From Candidatus Sulfotelmatobacter sp. (GTDB lineage Bacteria; Acidobacteriota; Terriglobia; Terriglobales; Acidobacteriaceae): a DNA stretch of 64,000 nt. The stretch spans positions 1 through 64,000 of the forward strand of contig JAOAPI010000056.1 of assembly GCA_025462865.1 (NCBI GenBank), written 5' to 3'. The first letter of the stretch is position 1. The number at the start of each line of letters is the position of its first letter. This document shows, one piece after another, positions 1 to 7,078 of the stretch. A model generated the notes under the pieces. The model did not search any database. It was not told the DNA's origin and worked only from the letters and a program-made list of their open reading frames with translations. A program made the translations under genes and the position numbers.

Positions 1-415
1 GATCGGTGCCCACGATTGTCGCCTTATACTTCTTGCGATTGTGCATGGTCACTTCGACCTGGCGCGCTTCGGCGACGACGTGATAGTTGGTGAGGATGTG
101 ACCTTCCTTGTCGATCACGAAGCCGGAGCCTTGGCCTTCCTGCGGAACCATTCCGTAGAAGAAGTCAAAAGACATGGCGCGCGATGTGACGTTCACCACC
201 GAAGGAATGTTCCGGCGATAGACGCCGATGTTGTTCTGCTCTTCGCCGTCGAGTCCTTCGCCGCCGGAAGCTTCCGTGATCTCGACTTGCGCGGGATGGC
301 TGAACCAGTTCGCCGGATCGGAACCGGCATGTCTGCCATTCGAACGCCAGGTGGTGAAGTAGAAGAATGCGCCAGCCAACAACAGCGCCAAGACTGCAGG
401 ACGTAGAAATTTCAT
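1..415 (-). CDS. HtrA/DegP-type trypsin-like serine protease, N-terminal part (runs off left edge)
   Basis: Absent from the ORF track because its stop lies outside the window. Reading the minus strand from the ATG at 413-415 gives 138 residues. They start with a short hydrophobic anchor (MKFLRPAVLALLLAGAFFYF), followed by a linker, the segment PSVVNVTSRA and then GQGSGFVIDKEGHILTNYHV. The last segment is the classic first half of the HtrA protease domain, with the catalytic His at residue 112. The family degrades or refolds damaged envelope proteins in the periplasm and usually carries one or two C-terminal PDZ domains; the Asp, Ser and PDZ parts are outside the window. The N-terminal segment could be an uncleaved anchor. 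The family call is firm; the exact subfamily is not. Confidence 0.9.
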   Translation of the reverse strand, partial: MKFLRPAVLALLLAGAFFYFTTWRSNGRHAGSDPANWFSHPAQVEITEASGGEGLDGEEQNNIGVYRRNIPSVVNVTSRAMSFDFFYGMVPQEGQGSGFVIDKEGHILTNYHVVAEARQVEVTMHNRKKYKATIVGTD

Positions 416-1000
416 AAGTGCAAACCTTCAGGGCCGCCAAGCTGAACCGCGAAGAAGGCCCACATTGGATTCTACGTTGGATTTTAAACAATGTTCCCTC
501 GCAAGGCACGTAGTGGCACTTGGACTGTGGATTTCTGCAGGGAATATTTCTGTTGGCGCAGCCATTGGAGTGCGTGGGTGAGTTGGGTTTCGCCCTTTGA
601 GGATACTTCCAAGGAGTGCCCCCTCCCCCACGGTCCCTTGGAATCATCGCTTTAGCAGGAAATTCCTCCCAGATCCGAATGTCTAAAGAACTTAGATATC
701 AAAATATCTGAAACCAACGACTTAGAGACCTACGCTTGGTCGGAGGCGAGCATCACGGCGTCGATCATCATCGCCGATTCGAATTGCGGAGGCAAGGTTA
801 GATGTCACATGAAAACCGGGAATCGCGAATTGCCCTGTAGGCAGAGCCATCTGCCGACCCAATGTCTATTGCCTAGAGCCGGGGTCCCCCGAAACTGGCA
901 CTTTCAGGCTACAACCTCTGTCTACTACCATACATAGTTCACTGTATTCCATCGGACAAACGTTGTATAAGAAACTGCCTTATTGGGGCGGAGGGGATCT
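416..1000. other. Intergenic stretch, no gene recognised
   Basis: About 585 bases between the protease start and a small plus-strand gene. ORFs listed here are out of frame with anything recognisable and have poor composition. A small hairpin GGCAGA-GCCA-TCTGCC lies near 840-855. It presumably carries the divergent promoters. I recognise no RNA gene or riboswitch. Confidence 0.5.
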
Positions 1001-1192
1001 TTGTACAACGTCGCTGTGGTACGCCAGCTATGCGCGGACATTATCGCGGAGAAAGACTCCGTTAAGGTCGAACAACTCATTACCCTTTTGCAAGCGGTGG
1101 TTAGAGAAGATCAGGAAGAAATCCGCATGAGAATGGCCTTTCTGGCGAAGAAATACTCAGACATATTGGAACAATCCCCAGCCGCAGATTGA
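1001..1192 (+). CDS. Small helical protein of unknown function
   Basis: The track places the start at a TTG at 983, but a second TTG at 1001 is preceded by GGAGGGG at good spacing, so a 63-residue product is more likely. It reads YNVAVVRQLCADIIAEKDSVKVEQLITLLQ.. and continues with a charged, helix-favouring sequence rich in Glu, Arg and Leu. It has no signal peptide or membrane segment. The ribosome binding site and protein-like composition support a real gene. I do not recognise the family, and no function is claimed. Confidence 0.6.
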   Translation: MYNVAVVRQLCADIIAEKDSVKVEQLITLLQAVVREDQEEIRMRMAFLAKKYSDILEQSPAAD

Positions 1193-1268
1193 CGGATACT
1201 CATTCCCCTGGGAATCGTCGCATTGACAGGAAATTCCTCCTGGATCTCGCAAGGGCCTGTGGAGGTCG

Positions 1269-1889
1269 TTATGAGCAACATCCGTCCGCTTCGCCCTGCA
1301 GAGCCTCCCAGCCTTCCCGCACAATGAATGGAACCAGGCAAAGCGCTGCAACGGGATCGGCCCACGCCACGTGCCAGATAGCATTGACCGCCAATCCCAT
1401 CAAGGCGATCACCGAAAGATACCCACAGAGCGCCGACTCAGCCGCATCTGCCCTTAGAGCTGCACTGCCCGTCATCGTTGAGAGCCGCCGTTTCTCTTTC
1501 GCAAGCCACGGCATGAAGACTGCGGCCACGATCAACACTGCAATCCCCAGATAGCTTTGCCTGGGTTCTGCGTGACCAAGCAGTGACACGGCGGACTCGA
1601 CAACCACACACGCGGCCAACGCAAGAAGCAAGAACCCTGCGATGCGAGCCGCGCGCGACTCCGCCTGATCGTGACCTGCGGGAACCTGAAACCGTCGTCG
1701 CACCGCTAACGCCGAGATAAGTTCAATCGCGCTGTCACCGCCAAAGGCAAGAAGCGCGGGACTGCGGGCCATCCAGGCCGCTCCCAATGCCACAGCAGCT
1801 TCGAAGCTCATCCAGATAACTGTCAGGTTCTGGATCCTAATAACCCGCTGCAAGACTTCCGGTGCGATAGTCTTCTTCTCTACAGACAT
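1269..1889 (-). CDS. CDF-like cation transporter, short form
   Basis: A 206-residue membrane protein with about five or six hydrophobic segments (roughly 22-42, 44-63, 84-104, 113-130, 150-172, 176-192). The segments LLAFGGDSAIELISALAV and ALRADAAESALCGYLSV match the two metal-site helices of cation diffusion facilitators, which export Zn, Co, Fe or similar ions by proton exchange. It is shorter than usual because the cytoplasmic C-terminal domain is missing, and the usual HxxxD pairs are replaced by D52/E56 and D148/E151. It ends with vicinal cysteines (GCCS). It is the last gene of the minus-strand metal cluster, 23 bp after the TlpA-like gene, so probably co-transcribed. Substrate unknown. 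Confidence 0.78.
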   Translation of the reverse strand: MSVEKKTIAPEVLQRVIRIQNLTVIWMSFEAAVALGAAWMARSPALLAFGGDSAIELISALAVRRRFQVPAGHDQAESRAARIAGFLLLALAACVVVESAVSLLGHAEPRQSYLGIAVLIVAAVFMPWLAKEKRRLSTMTGSAALRADAAESALCGYLSVIALMGLAVNAIWHVAWADPVAALCLVPFIVREGWEALQGEADGCCS

Positions 1890-1912
1890 AAGCGATTGAG
1901 CAGTCGCGCGGC

Positions 1913-2443
1913 CTAGAGAAGCGGCTTTACCTGCGACTCGATAGTATCAGTGTATTCAAACCCAATGACCTTCTCGCGAAGCACGCCTTGGCGGTCGTAG
2001 AGCAGCGTGGTGGGCAAGCCTTCGATGCCGCCAAACTTCTGTTTCAGGTCATCGGTGGCGACCGCCAGGGGACAGCGGACTCCCATTCTTTTCGCAAATA
2101 GCACCGGGTCTTCGATATCCCTCATGGTGTCGAATTTGAATCCGATTACCGCAAGGCCGCGAGAACCGTGGCGGTCGAGCAGTTTCTGATAGCCGGGCAT
2201 CTCTTTCTTGCAGGGCTGGCACCAGGTCGCCCAAAAATCGATGAGCACGACTTTGCCGCGAAGGTCGGCCGAGGAAATCTCGCGCCCTTGCAAATCTTTC
2301 ACGGAGAAATGTGGCAACCGTGAACCAATCTCACCTGCAGCGATAGAATCTGGTTTGGGCCGAGGCTGGCTCGCCGGATGTTGACTACATCCGACGAGGC
2401 TGGCCGCAGCGAGGCCCAGAAGTAACAAACGTATTCTCAGCAT
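1913..2443 (-). CDS. TlpA-like thioredoxin-fold lipoprotein
   Basis: A 176-residue product. A lipoprotein signal (LAAASLVGC, lipidated Cys19) leads into an AhpC-TSA/TlpA thioredoxin fold: FSVKDLQGREISSADLRGK, the redox motif WATWCQPCKK (Cys75, Cys78) and the cis-Pro loop EGLPTTLLYDRQG. TlpA-type proteins reduce disulfides or metal-binding thiols in the periplasm. Its ATG abuts the TAG stop of the HMA selenoprotein candidate with no gap, so the two are translationally coupled; AGAAGAAGGA just upstream serves as ribosome binding site. Context suggests it reduces or reloads the HMA partner (inference). Both cysteines here are normal Cys codons, unlike the neighbour. Confidence 0.93.
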   Translation of the reverse strand: MLRIRLLLLGLAAASLVGCSQHPASQPRPKPDSIAAGEIGSRLPHFSVKDLQGREISSADLRGKVVLIDFWATWCQPCKKEMPGYQKLLDRHGSRGLAVIGFKFDTMRDIEDPVLFAKRMGVRCPLAVATDDLKQKFGGIEGLPTTLLYDRQGVLREKVIGFEYTDTIESQVKPLL

Positions 2444-3043
2444 CTATTCCTTCTTCTCATCTTTGTTCTGCACTTCTCTGTTCTGCACCTCTTTGTTCTG
2501 CACTTCCAGAATCACTAGTTTCAGTGGCGTCGAAAGGTCAGCCTTCTTCTTTTTTCCCGCAGGCTTTTTATACAACTGACCACGAACTGTGACCACCGTT
2601 GGCGTACCCGCAAGCGGTTCCAGCTCTTTCGACAATTCATTCGGCGCGAGCGCGAATGACCGATTCGGTTCGACCTGTAAGGCGAGGTTGCCCGAAGCGT
2701 CCTTCACGATTTTTCCGCGCGCGTTCATATCCATTTCCGCCGCGGTCACACCGCTGTCGTATGTCGCCTTCAGAAGCTGGACAGGATCAATTTGTCCATC
2801 CTCCTTGGGAGTGACATCAACTTTTCCATCGATCAAACTAACTTCTACGTTTTGAACGCCAGCCTGGCGTCCCAGGTGCTGTTTCACACCGTATGCTCAA
2901 AAATTTCAAGTCATGCCTTCGACGCGCATTTCAATGTGTTTGATTTGCGCTTCAGCCATGGGCACAACCACCATGGAACCGAGCAGCAGCAGGAACGCGA
3001 CTGTCTTCCTGTTCATCCCTCTGCGATTCATCGTTGTATTCAT
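2444..3043 (-). CDS. Putative selenoprotein: secreted HMA (MerP-like) metal-binding protein with UxxU motif
   Basis: The ORF track shows only residues 53-199 from an internal GTG (2887). The real start is the ATG at 3043, preceded by AAAGGAGGAGA. The 199-codon frame begins with a signal peptide (VAFLLLLGSMVVVPMAEAQ) and enters an HMA domain: KHIEMRVEGMT, TGA, NF, TGA, AYGVKQHLGRQAGVQNVEV, then DGKVDV. In HMA proteins the consensus is GMTCxxC followed by a helix and a GVxxVxV strand; here both Cys codons (46 and 49) are TGA and everything else is intact. Selenocysteine insertion at both is the simplest reading. Such a protein would bind a soft metal through a diselenide/diselenol site in the periplasm. 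The C-terminus is Lys-rich with three EVQNK repeats. It lies 12 bp after the barrel gene and is coupled to the TlpA gene. A decayed gene is the alternative. Confidence 0.85.
2462..2506 (-). repeat. Three 15-bp tandem repeats in the HMA gene 3' end
   Basis: Three near-identical units GARGTGCAGAACARA encode EVQNK, EVQNR and EVQNK near the C-terminus of the HMA protein. This probably arose by slippage and makes a charged tail of variable length. Confidence 0.8.
2856..2890 (-). promoter_or_regulatory. Candidate bacterial SECIS region downstream of the two UGA codons
   Basis: In the mRNA, 6 nt after the second UGA lies GGUGU-GAAACA-GCACC. Alternatively, 15 nt after that UGA, CAG-(CA)-CCUGG-GACG-CCAGG-CUG forms an 8-bp stem with a 2-nt bulge and a G-containing apical tetraloop, and ACGCCA-GGC-UGGCGU is a further competing hairpin. 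A bulged stem with a G-containing loop shortly after UGA is the general form of bacterial SECIS elements. The pairing was found by eye and not computed. Confidence 0.4.
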
Positions 3044-3055
3044 TCTCCTCCTTTC

Positions 3056-4003
3056 TCAAAAGTGCAGCCTGAATTGCTGTGTAATTCCGAAACTGATATG
3101 GCGGCGGATTGGCATGAATGAAGCTCCGCTGGAATGGGCAACGTCCCAGTCCGTTGCCAGCCACAGGTGCATTCCGGGACGCACGCCAACGTACGTCGTG
3201 ATTCCCGCTAGCAGAACGTCACCGCCGCTCCCGTTCTGAGTGACTCGCGCAATGCGGTCATCTTGAGAACGCAGCCAGGTTAGTGTGGGGCCGATGAACC
3301 ATTCGCGAGTCACGTTCTTTGATTCATAAGGCCGGTACGAGAGCCAGAAGCGCAATTCGAAATCATCGCCAAGCCGGGTTTGCTGCGTCCCTTGGGAACG
3401 TAGAAGGGAATGGAATTCCTCATCGGCGACCAGGCGTCGTAGGTTGAAAAGTCCGGTGTAAGTCCAATTCGCGGCCAGAAACAGATCGGTCGAACCGGAA
3501 CCTGGCTGCAGACTTGCGGGCAGCCGAGCGCCAGTTTCATCGTTCAGATTTGTGCGCCCGGTTGGAATCTTCGGACCGAGCGTGAACGATGCCTGCGTAG
3601 TTCCTCGGGGTGAATCCCGTCTGTAGAAACGATACTTCACGAGCACCATCGTGTCGCCCAGGCCTGTTCCAGCCGCCGTTGGTATCCCCGGCGTCTCGAA
3701 GTGATTTGTGATGACCGGAACGAGCACAGTGAGATCGAAATCGTGGCGGAAGCCCCACGTGAAGTTGAAATCGCCTTCGTGCGAAAACGTTGGCCGGGCA
3801 GTGGCAGGAATGCCTCTCGACGTTCCCGGCATTGTGCCGCGAGTGGTGAAGATGGAGTTATAGGAAATGAGACCTCCACCCGGAAATAATGGCGGAGCCG
3901 TTTCAGGAGCTGGCCCTTGCGCCTTGGCAGCCGAAGAACAGAACAACAGGACAAACATCAGCCAGGCGCAGCCGCCGTACTTAGTAGCCTTTCGAAATCT
4001 CAC
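3056..4003 (-). CDS. Outer-membrane beta-barrel, putative transporter/channel (PF13557-like)
   Basis: A 315-residue protein starting at a GTG (4001-4003) preceded by GGAGGAG. It has a signal peptide (AWLMFVLLFCSSAAKAQ) and then amphipathic strands with the pattern of the 'MetA-pathway of phenol degradation' outer-membrane family: FNFTWGFRHDFDLTVLVPVI, GLGDTMVLVKYRFYR, SFTLGPKIPTGRTN. The chain ends in an aromatic residue (QQFRLHF), as outer-membrane barrels usually do. In other bacteria such barrels often accompany metal-handling genes. It is second in the minus-strand cluster, with the HMA gene starting 12 bp downstream. Substrate is unknown; a role in metal passage or release is inferred from context only. 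Confidence 0.8.
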   Translation of the reverse strand: MRFRKATKYGGCAWLMFVLLFCSSAAKAQGPAPETAPPLFPGGGLISYNSIFTTRGTMPGTSRGIPATARPTFSHEGDFNFTWGFRHDFDLTVLVPVITNHFETPGIPTAAGTGLGDTMVLVKYRFYRRDSPRGTTQASFTLGPKIPTGRTNLNDETGARLPASLQPGSGSTDLFLAANWTYTGLFNLRRLVADEEFHSLLRSQGTQQTRLGDDFELRFWLSYRPYESKNVTREWFIGPTLTWLRSQDDRIARVTQNGSGGDVLLAGITTYVGVRPGMHLWLATDWDVAHSSGASFMPIRRHISFGITQQFRLHF

Positions 4004-4079
4004 AAGTTTTCTCCTCCAGCAAAGACAAACACTTCAGGCACACGAATATCGTGAAGCCGGGAACCGACTGGAGGTCAGA

Positions 4080-4433
4080 TCAGATGCGAAGAGGCTGCGA
4101 AGCCCAGGACTGAAAGCCAGGAGGGGCGTGACATTGCGCCGGGAGGCTTCGGGCCGGAAATTCCAGGCCGAAGCGGTGGCCTGACTCTGGAGCAACTGCA
4201 AACATGACCGCAGCTACTGACGTGCTATGCCCCGAGGAGGGCTGCACAAAAGGGCCGTGAGTTGAGGGCATGGTCTTGCAGCAATCCTGACCGTGGTGGC
4301 CATGCGATGAGCAATGCATTGAATTGCAGCACTGCATCGCTTCCTGCTGCGTCGTGGTAGCACTGCAGTCGAATGCATACGCCGCGAGACCGACTGCAAG
4401 TACGGTCCGCAAAATTGAGCCAGCCAAACGCAT
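4080..4433 (-). CDS. Secreted Cys/His-rich small protein, putative metal-binding
   Basis: A 117-residue product with a hydrophobic N-terminus (ILRTVLAVGLAAYAF) followed by a cluster of soft-metal ligands: MQCCNSMHCSSHGHHGQDCC, with seven Cys and four His in about 25 residues. A second hydrophobic stretch (VAAVMFAVAPE) follows. It is the first gene of the minus-strand metal cluster, 76 bp before the barrel gene. No clear Shine-Dalgarno precedes the ATG. I do not recognise a named family. Metal binding is inferred from composition and from its neighbours (barrel, HMA, TlpA, CDF). Confidence 0.7.
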   Translation of the reverse strand: MRLAGSILRTVLAVGLAAYAFDCSATTTQQEAMQCCNSMHCSSHGHHGQDCCKTMPSTHGPFVQPSSGHSTSVAAVMFAVAPESGHRFGLEFPARSLPAQCHAPPGFQSWASQPLRI

Positions 4434-4559
4434 TACTAACTAGCGTAGACGCTCGCGTAGGGCAGGGTCAAGGCTGCCAATCGATTCGCGATTTTCGAAG
4501 TCGGTCCCACGAACTTTGACTCTGCGCGCGCGTAGCCCGGAGTCATTTGTGCGCTTTAC

Positions 4560-4577
4560 GCGGCGCTGAAGCGCCGC
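4560..4577. repeat. Palindromic hairpin GCGGCGCT-GA-AGCGCCGC
   Basis: A perfect 8-bp inverted repeat followed by TCTTT. It sits in the 227-bp gap between the first gene of the metal cluster and the end of the creatininase gene. It looks like a dispersed intergenic palindrome or a plus-strand terminator; which one cannot be told. Confidence 0.5.
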
Positions 4578-4660
4578 TCTTTCACGTTATCCCCATCGTC
4601 GGTATTCCGGCGTCAGCGCTGCGCCGACCTCAGATCGACGTTTCATATCTACGCTTCAGC

Positions 4661-5485
4661 TCAGGGCTTGGTCGTGGTTTGATTCGCATAATGACGAACG
4701 AATCCCGCTCCGAGCTCGACAAGCTTTTCTGCCAATGCAGCGCCGGTTTCGGGCGAGCAAAGGCGCGGATCACCGGCGGCGACTCCATTTGGAGCTAGTT
4801 CCGCAATCTCGAGTGGCACTGATATATTGACGCCTTCGAAGCCCACGGTTGCCAGACCCGTGATGGGCAGGCCCATTACGTTGGGAAGTTTACTGGGGCC
4901 GGGGATTAAATCCTCGCGAACTCGTTCGGGAAAGAAGTGCATGGCGAGGCTGGTCAGCACATCGGCTCCATGTCCTGACATCTTCTTAGCCTTTTCCTCG
5001 CCGACAACATCCACCAACAGACTTTGCGCTACCCGCCAAAGGTAAATGTTCGGAATCAGGCAACCGTTGGAACGGTAGATCTCTGACGTCACTTCCTGAA
5101 TGCATTGCACGTTTCCGTCGTGGCCGTTCAGGATGATCAGATGGGAAAGATTATGCCGCAGGAGGCAGCCGATGACGTCCATCAATACCGCACGCAGAGT
5201 AGTTTGGGAAATCGCAAGGCCTCCGGGGGTGCTGCCGAAATAGTTCGCGCCCCCGAATGGAATTACCGGAGCAACCAAAGTTTCCACGCCTGAGGCACAA
5301 GCACTTTCGGCAATTTGAGTCGCAACCTGTTCTGCTAAGAGATAGTCGCCCATGGGCGCATGAGGGCCTTGATCCTCGTGGCTGCCCAGCGGAAGCAGAA
5401 TTACTGGATTTTTGCTCAGGATTTCACGCACCTCAACGGCGGTCAGTTCGCCGAGACGAACTTTTCTGGAAACTTTGTGTGTCAT
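4661..5485 (-). CDS. Creatininase-family amidohydrolase
   Basis: 274 residues with the signatures of the creatininase/creatinine amidohydrolase family (PF02633): ILLPLGSHEDQGPHAPMGDY near residues 29-48, PFGGANYFGSTPGGLA, LIILNGHDGN and KKMSGHGADVLTSLAMHFF. The E, H and D residues in these motifs form the family's two-metal site. Members hydrolyse cyclic or linear amides such as creatinine or N-formyl compounds in the cytoplasm, or act in cofactor and peptide maturation. The substrate here cannot be read from the sequence. Length is normal for the family (about 250-270). It is monocistronic, with no co-oriented neighbour closer than about 220 bp. Confidence 0.9.
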   Translation of the reverse strand: MTHKVSRKVRLGELTAVEVREILSKNPVILLPLGSHEDQGPHAPMGDYLLAEQVATQIAESACASGVETLVAPVIPFGGANYFGSTPGGLAISQTTLRAVLMDVIGCLLRHNLSHLIILNGHDGNVQCIQEVTSEIYRSNGCLIPNIYLWRVAQSLLVDVVGEEKAKKMSGHGADVLTSLAMHFFPERVREDLIPGPSKLPNVMGLPITGLATVGFEGVNISVPLEIAELAPNGVAAGDPRLCSPETGAALAEKLVELGAGFVRHYANQTTTKP

Positions 5486-5648
5486 AGGTTCTTGAAAATA
5501 TACAGGATGACGTCACACCGTCGTGAGCCGCTCGGGCGAGTTAGCTGCCATTCTCTAATTCCCTGTGGGCGGTGACTTCCTTGGGGGTTGGCGTACTTTC
5601 GGGCGAACGACACTCGCAGAAAATAGGCCTACCCACGTGACCAATCAC

Positions 5649-5682
5649 TGACAAATGTCGGAGGATTTTTCGACATTTGTCG
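5649..5682. promoter_or_regulatory. Paired dyads GACA-NN-TGTC, BlaI/CopY-like operator candidate
   Basis: Two dyads, GACAAATGTC (5650-5659) and GACATTTGTC (5672-5681), lie 22 bp apart centre to centre, two helical turns, about 180 bp upstream of the 5859 gene. Together they form an 11-bp perfect inverted repeat. The TACANNTGTA-like layout resembles operators of BlaI/MecI/CopY repressors. The rest of the 373-bp gap (5486-5858) holds nothing else recognised. Confidence 0.5.
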
Positions 5683-5858
5683 ACACCCATCCCGCCTCAC
5701 CTTCTATTTTTCATTAGAGTCAGCAACTTACGAGACGTGTCTTTAGAGCACTGCTTGGTCGGTTAATTGCCTTTACCTATTTGGTTTTCGTGATTGAGGT
5801 TGAAGATTTCTGTCGTCCATTCGTCAATCATATTTTCATTCATAGGAGAACGCGCGGA

Positions 5859-6884
5859 ATGAAGTGGCGTGGATCTATTTTTTTGTTTTCAGTTCTGCTG
5901 TGCCTTTGTGGATCGACGATTTCTCAGGCGCAAGAGCAGCCGGCTGCGTTGCCTGACGCGCCCAAGCCGCAGCCGGGCATTATTGTCGGAACCGTAGTCG
6001 ACGTTAACGATGACGCAGTTCCAGGGGCCGCCGTCGTCCTTGAAGGTTCTGGTCTAAAGAGTCCTCGCACAGTCGTTTCGAATAGCAACGGATTCTTTGA
6101 ATTCAGCGATCTCGATCCTGAAACCTATCACGTCAATATCAACGCCCAGGGATTTGCCAGCTGGACTTCACCCGATGTCACGCTGCAGCCGGGTCAGTAC
6201 ATCATTCTGACGGTCAGCAAGCTCCGCATCGCGCAGGCGGTGACTACGGTGACGGTGGGTTATTCCGCCGAGGAAATCGCCACCGAGCAGGTGAAGATCG
6301 AGGAGCACCAGCGCATTTTCGGCCTCGTCCCAAATTTCTATGTGTCCTATGAGGCAAATGCCGCACCGCTCACGACGAAGCTGAAGTTCCAGCTCGCATC
6401 CAAGGTTGCATTCGATCCTGTCACCTTCATGGGAGTAGCTATTGTGGCCGCCGCCGGACAGGCAGGCGACCACCCCAACTATCCTCAGGGTTGGAAGGGT
6501 TACGGGGAGCGCTATGGCGCTGCTTATGCGAACGGCTTTACCGACATCATGATCGGTGGCGCCATTCTGCCATCGCTTCTGCACCAGGACCCGCGCTATT
6601 TCTACCAGGGTAAGGGAACAAATAAGTCTCGTGCTCTGCACGCACTCGCCAGCCCGTTCGTCTGCAGGGGAGACAACGGGAGGCCGCAGCCGAACTATTC
6701 CACAATCGGAGGCGATCTGGCCTCCGCTGCGATCTCGAACGCCTACTATCCGGAGTCAAATCGCGGCGTCGGGCTGTTCTTGGGGAATTTCCTGATCGGA
6801 ACCGGACAGCGGGCGGCGTCTAACTTGATGCAGGAATTCGTCCTGCGCAGGCTAACGCCAAAAGCCGCCAAGTATGAAAAGTAA
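5859..6884 (+). CDS. Secreted protein with carboxypeptidase-regulatory-like domain and acidobacterial C-terminal domain
   Basis: I place the start at the ATG 5859 (preceded by AGGAGA), not at the upstream TTG 5781 of the track; this gives 341 residues. A signal peptide (FLFSVLLCLCGSTISQAQ) and the motif AALPDAPKP precede a beta-sandwich of the carboxypeptidase-regulatory type (GIIVGTVVDVNDDAVPGAAVVL to LQPGQYIILTV). The C-terminal 170 residues, with GWKGYGERYGAAYANG and LHQDPRYFYQGKG, resemble the C-terminal domain of the 41526-42392 product. Function is unknown; probably envelope-associated. The dyads about 180 bp upstream suggest repressor control. Confidence 0.8.
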   Translation: MKWRGSIFLFSVLLCLCGSTISQAQEQPAALPDAPKPQPGIIVGTVVDVNDDAVPGAAVVLEGSGLKSPRTVVSNSNGFFEFSDLDPETYHVNINAQGFASWTSPDVTLQPGQYIILTVSKLRIAQAVTTVTVGYSAEEIATEQVKIEEHQRIFGLVPNFYVSYEANAAPLTTKLKFQLASKVAFDPVTFMGVAIVAAAGQAGDHPNYPQGWKGYGERYGAAYANGFTDIMIGGAILPSLLHQDPRYFYQGKGTNKSRALHALASPFVCRGDNGRPQPNYSTIGGDLASAAISNAYYPESNRGVGLFLGNFLIGTGQRAASNLMQEFVLRRLTPKAAKYEK

Positions 6885-7078
6885 AAAATCCATAGGTCGA
6901 CCAGTGTTCCGTTAAAGGTCCCCGCAAACCCCAGATTAGCCGGAGCGACTCGGCTCTCGTACTTTTCCCCTAAACAAAATTAGCGTTCGTTGACATCTCT
7001 GTGACAACTGCAAGTCGCTAACGCCTCATATTCCCCGGGTGATTTGGTTTCTGCAAATTCAATCGCTTGGGGGCGAAG

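Noticed and set aside
2444-2887. HMA gene as called by the ORF track, starting at GTG 2887
   Set aside because: This start lacks a ribosome binding site and removes the first strand, the metal motif and the signal peptide that are present upstream in the same frame through two TGA codons.
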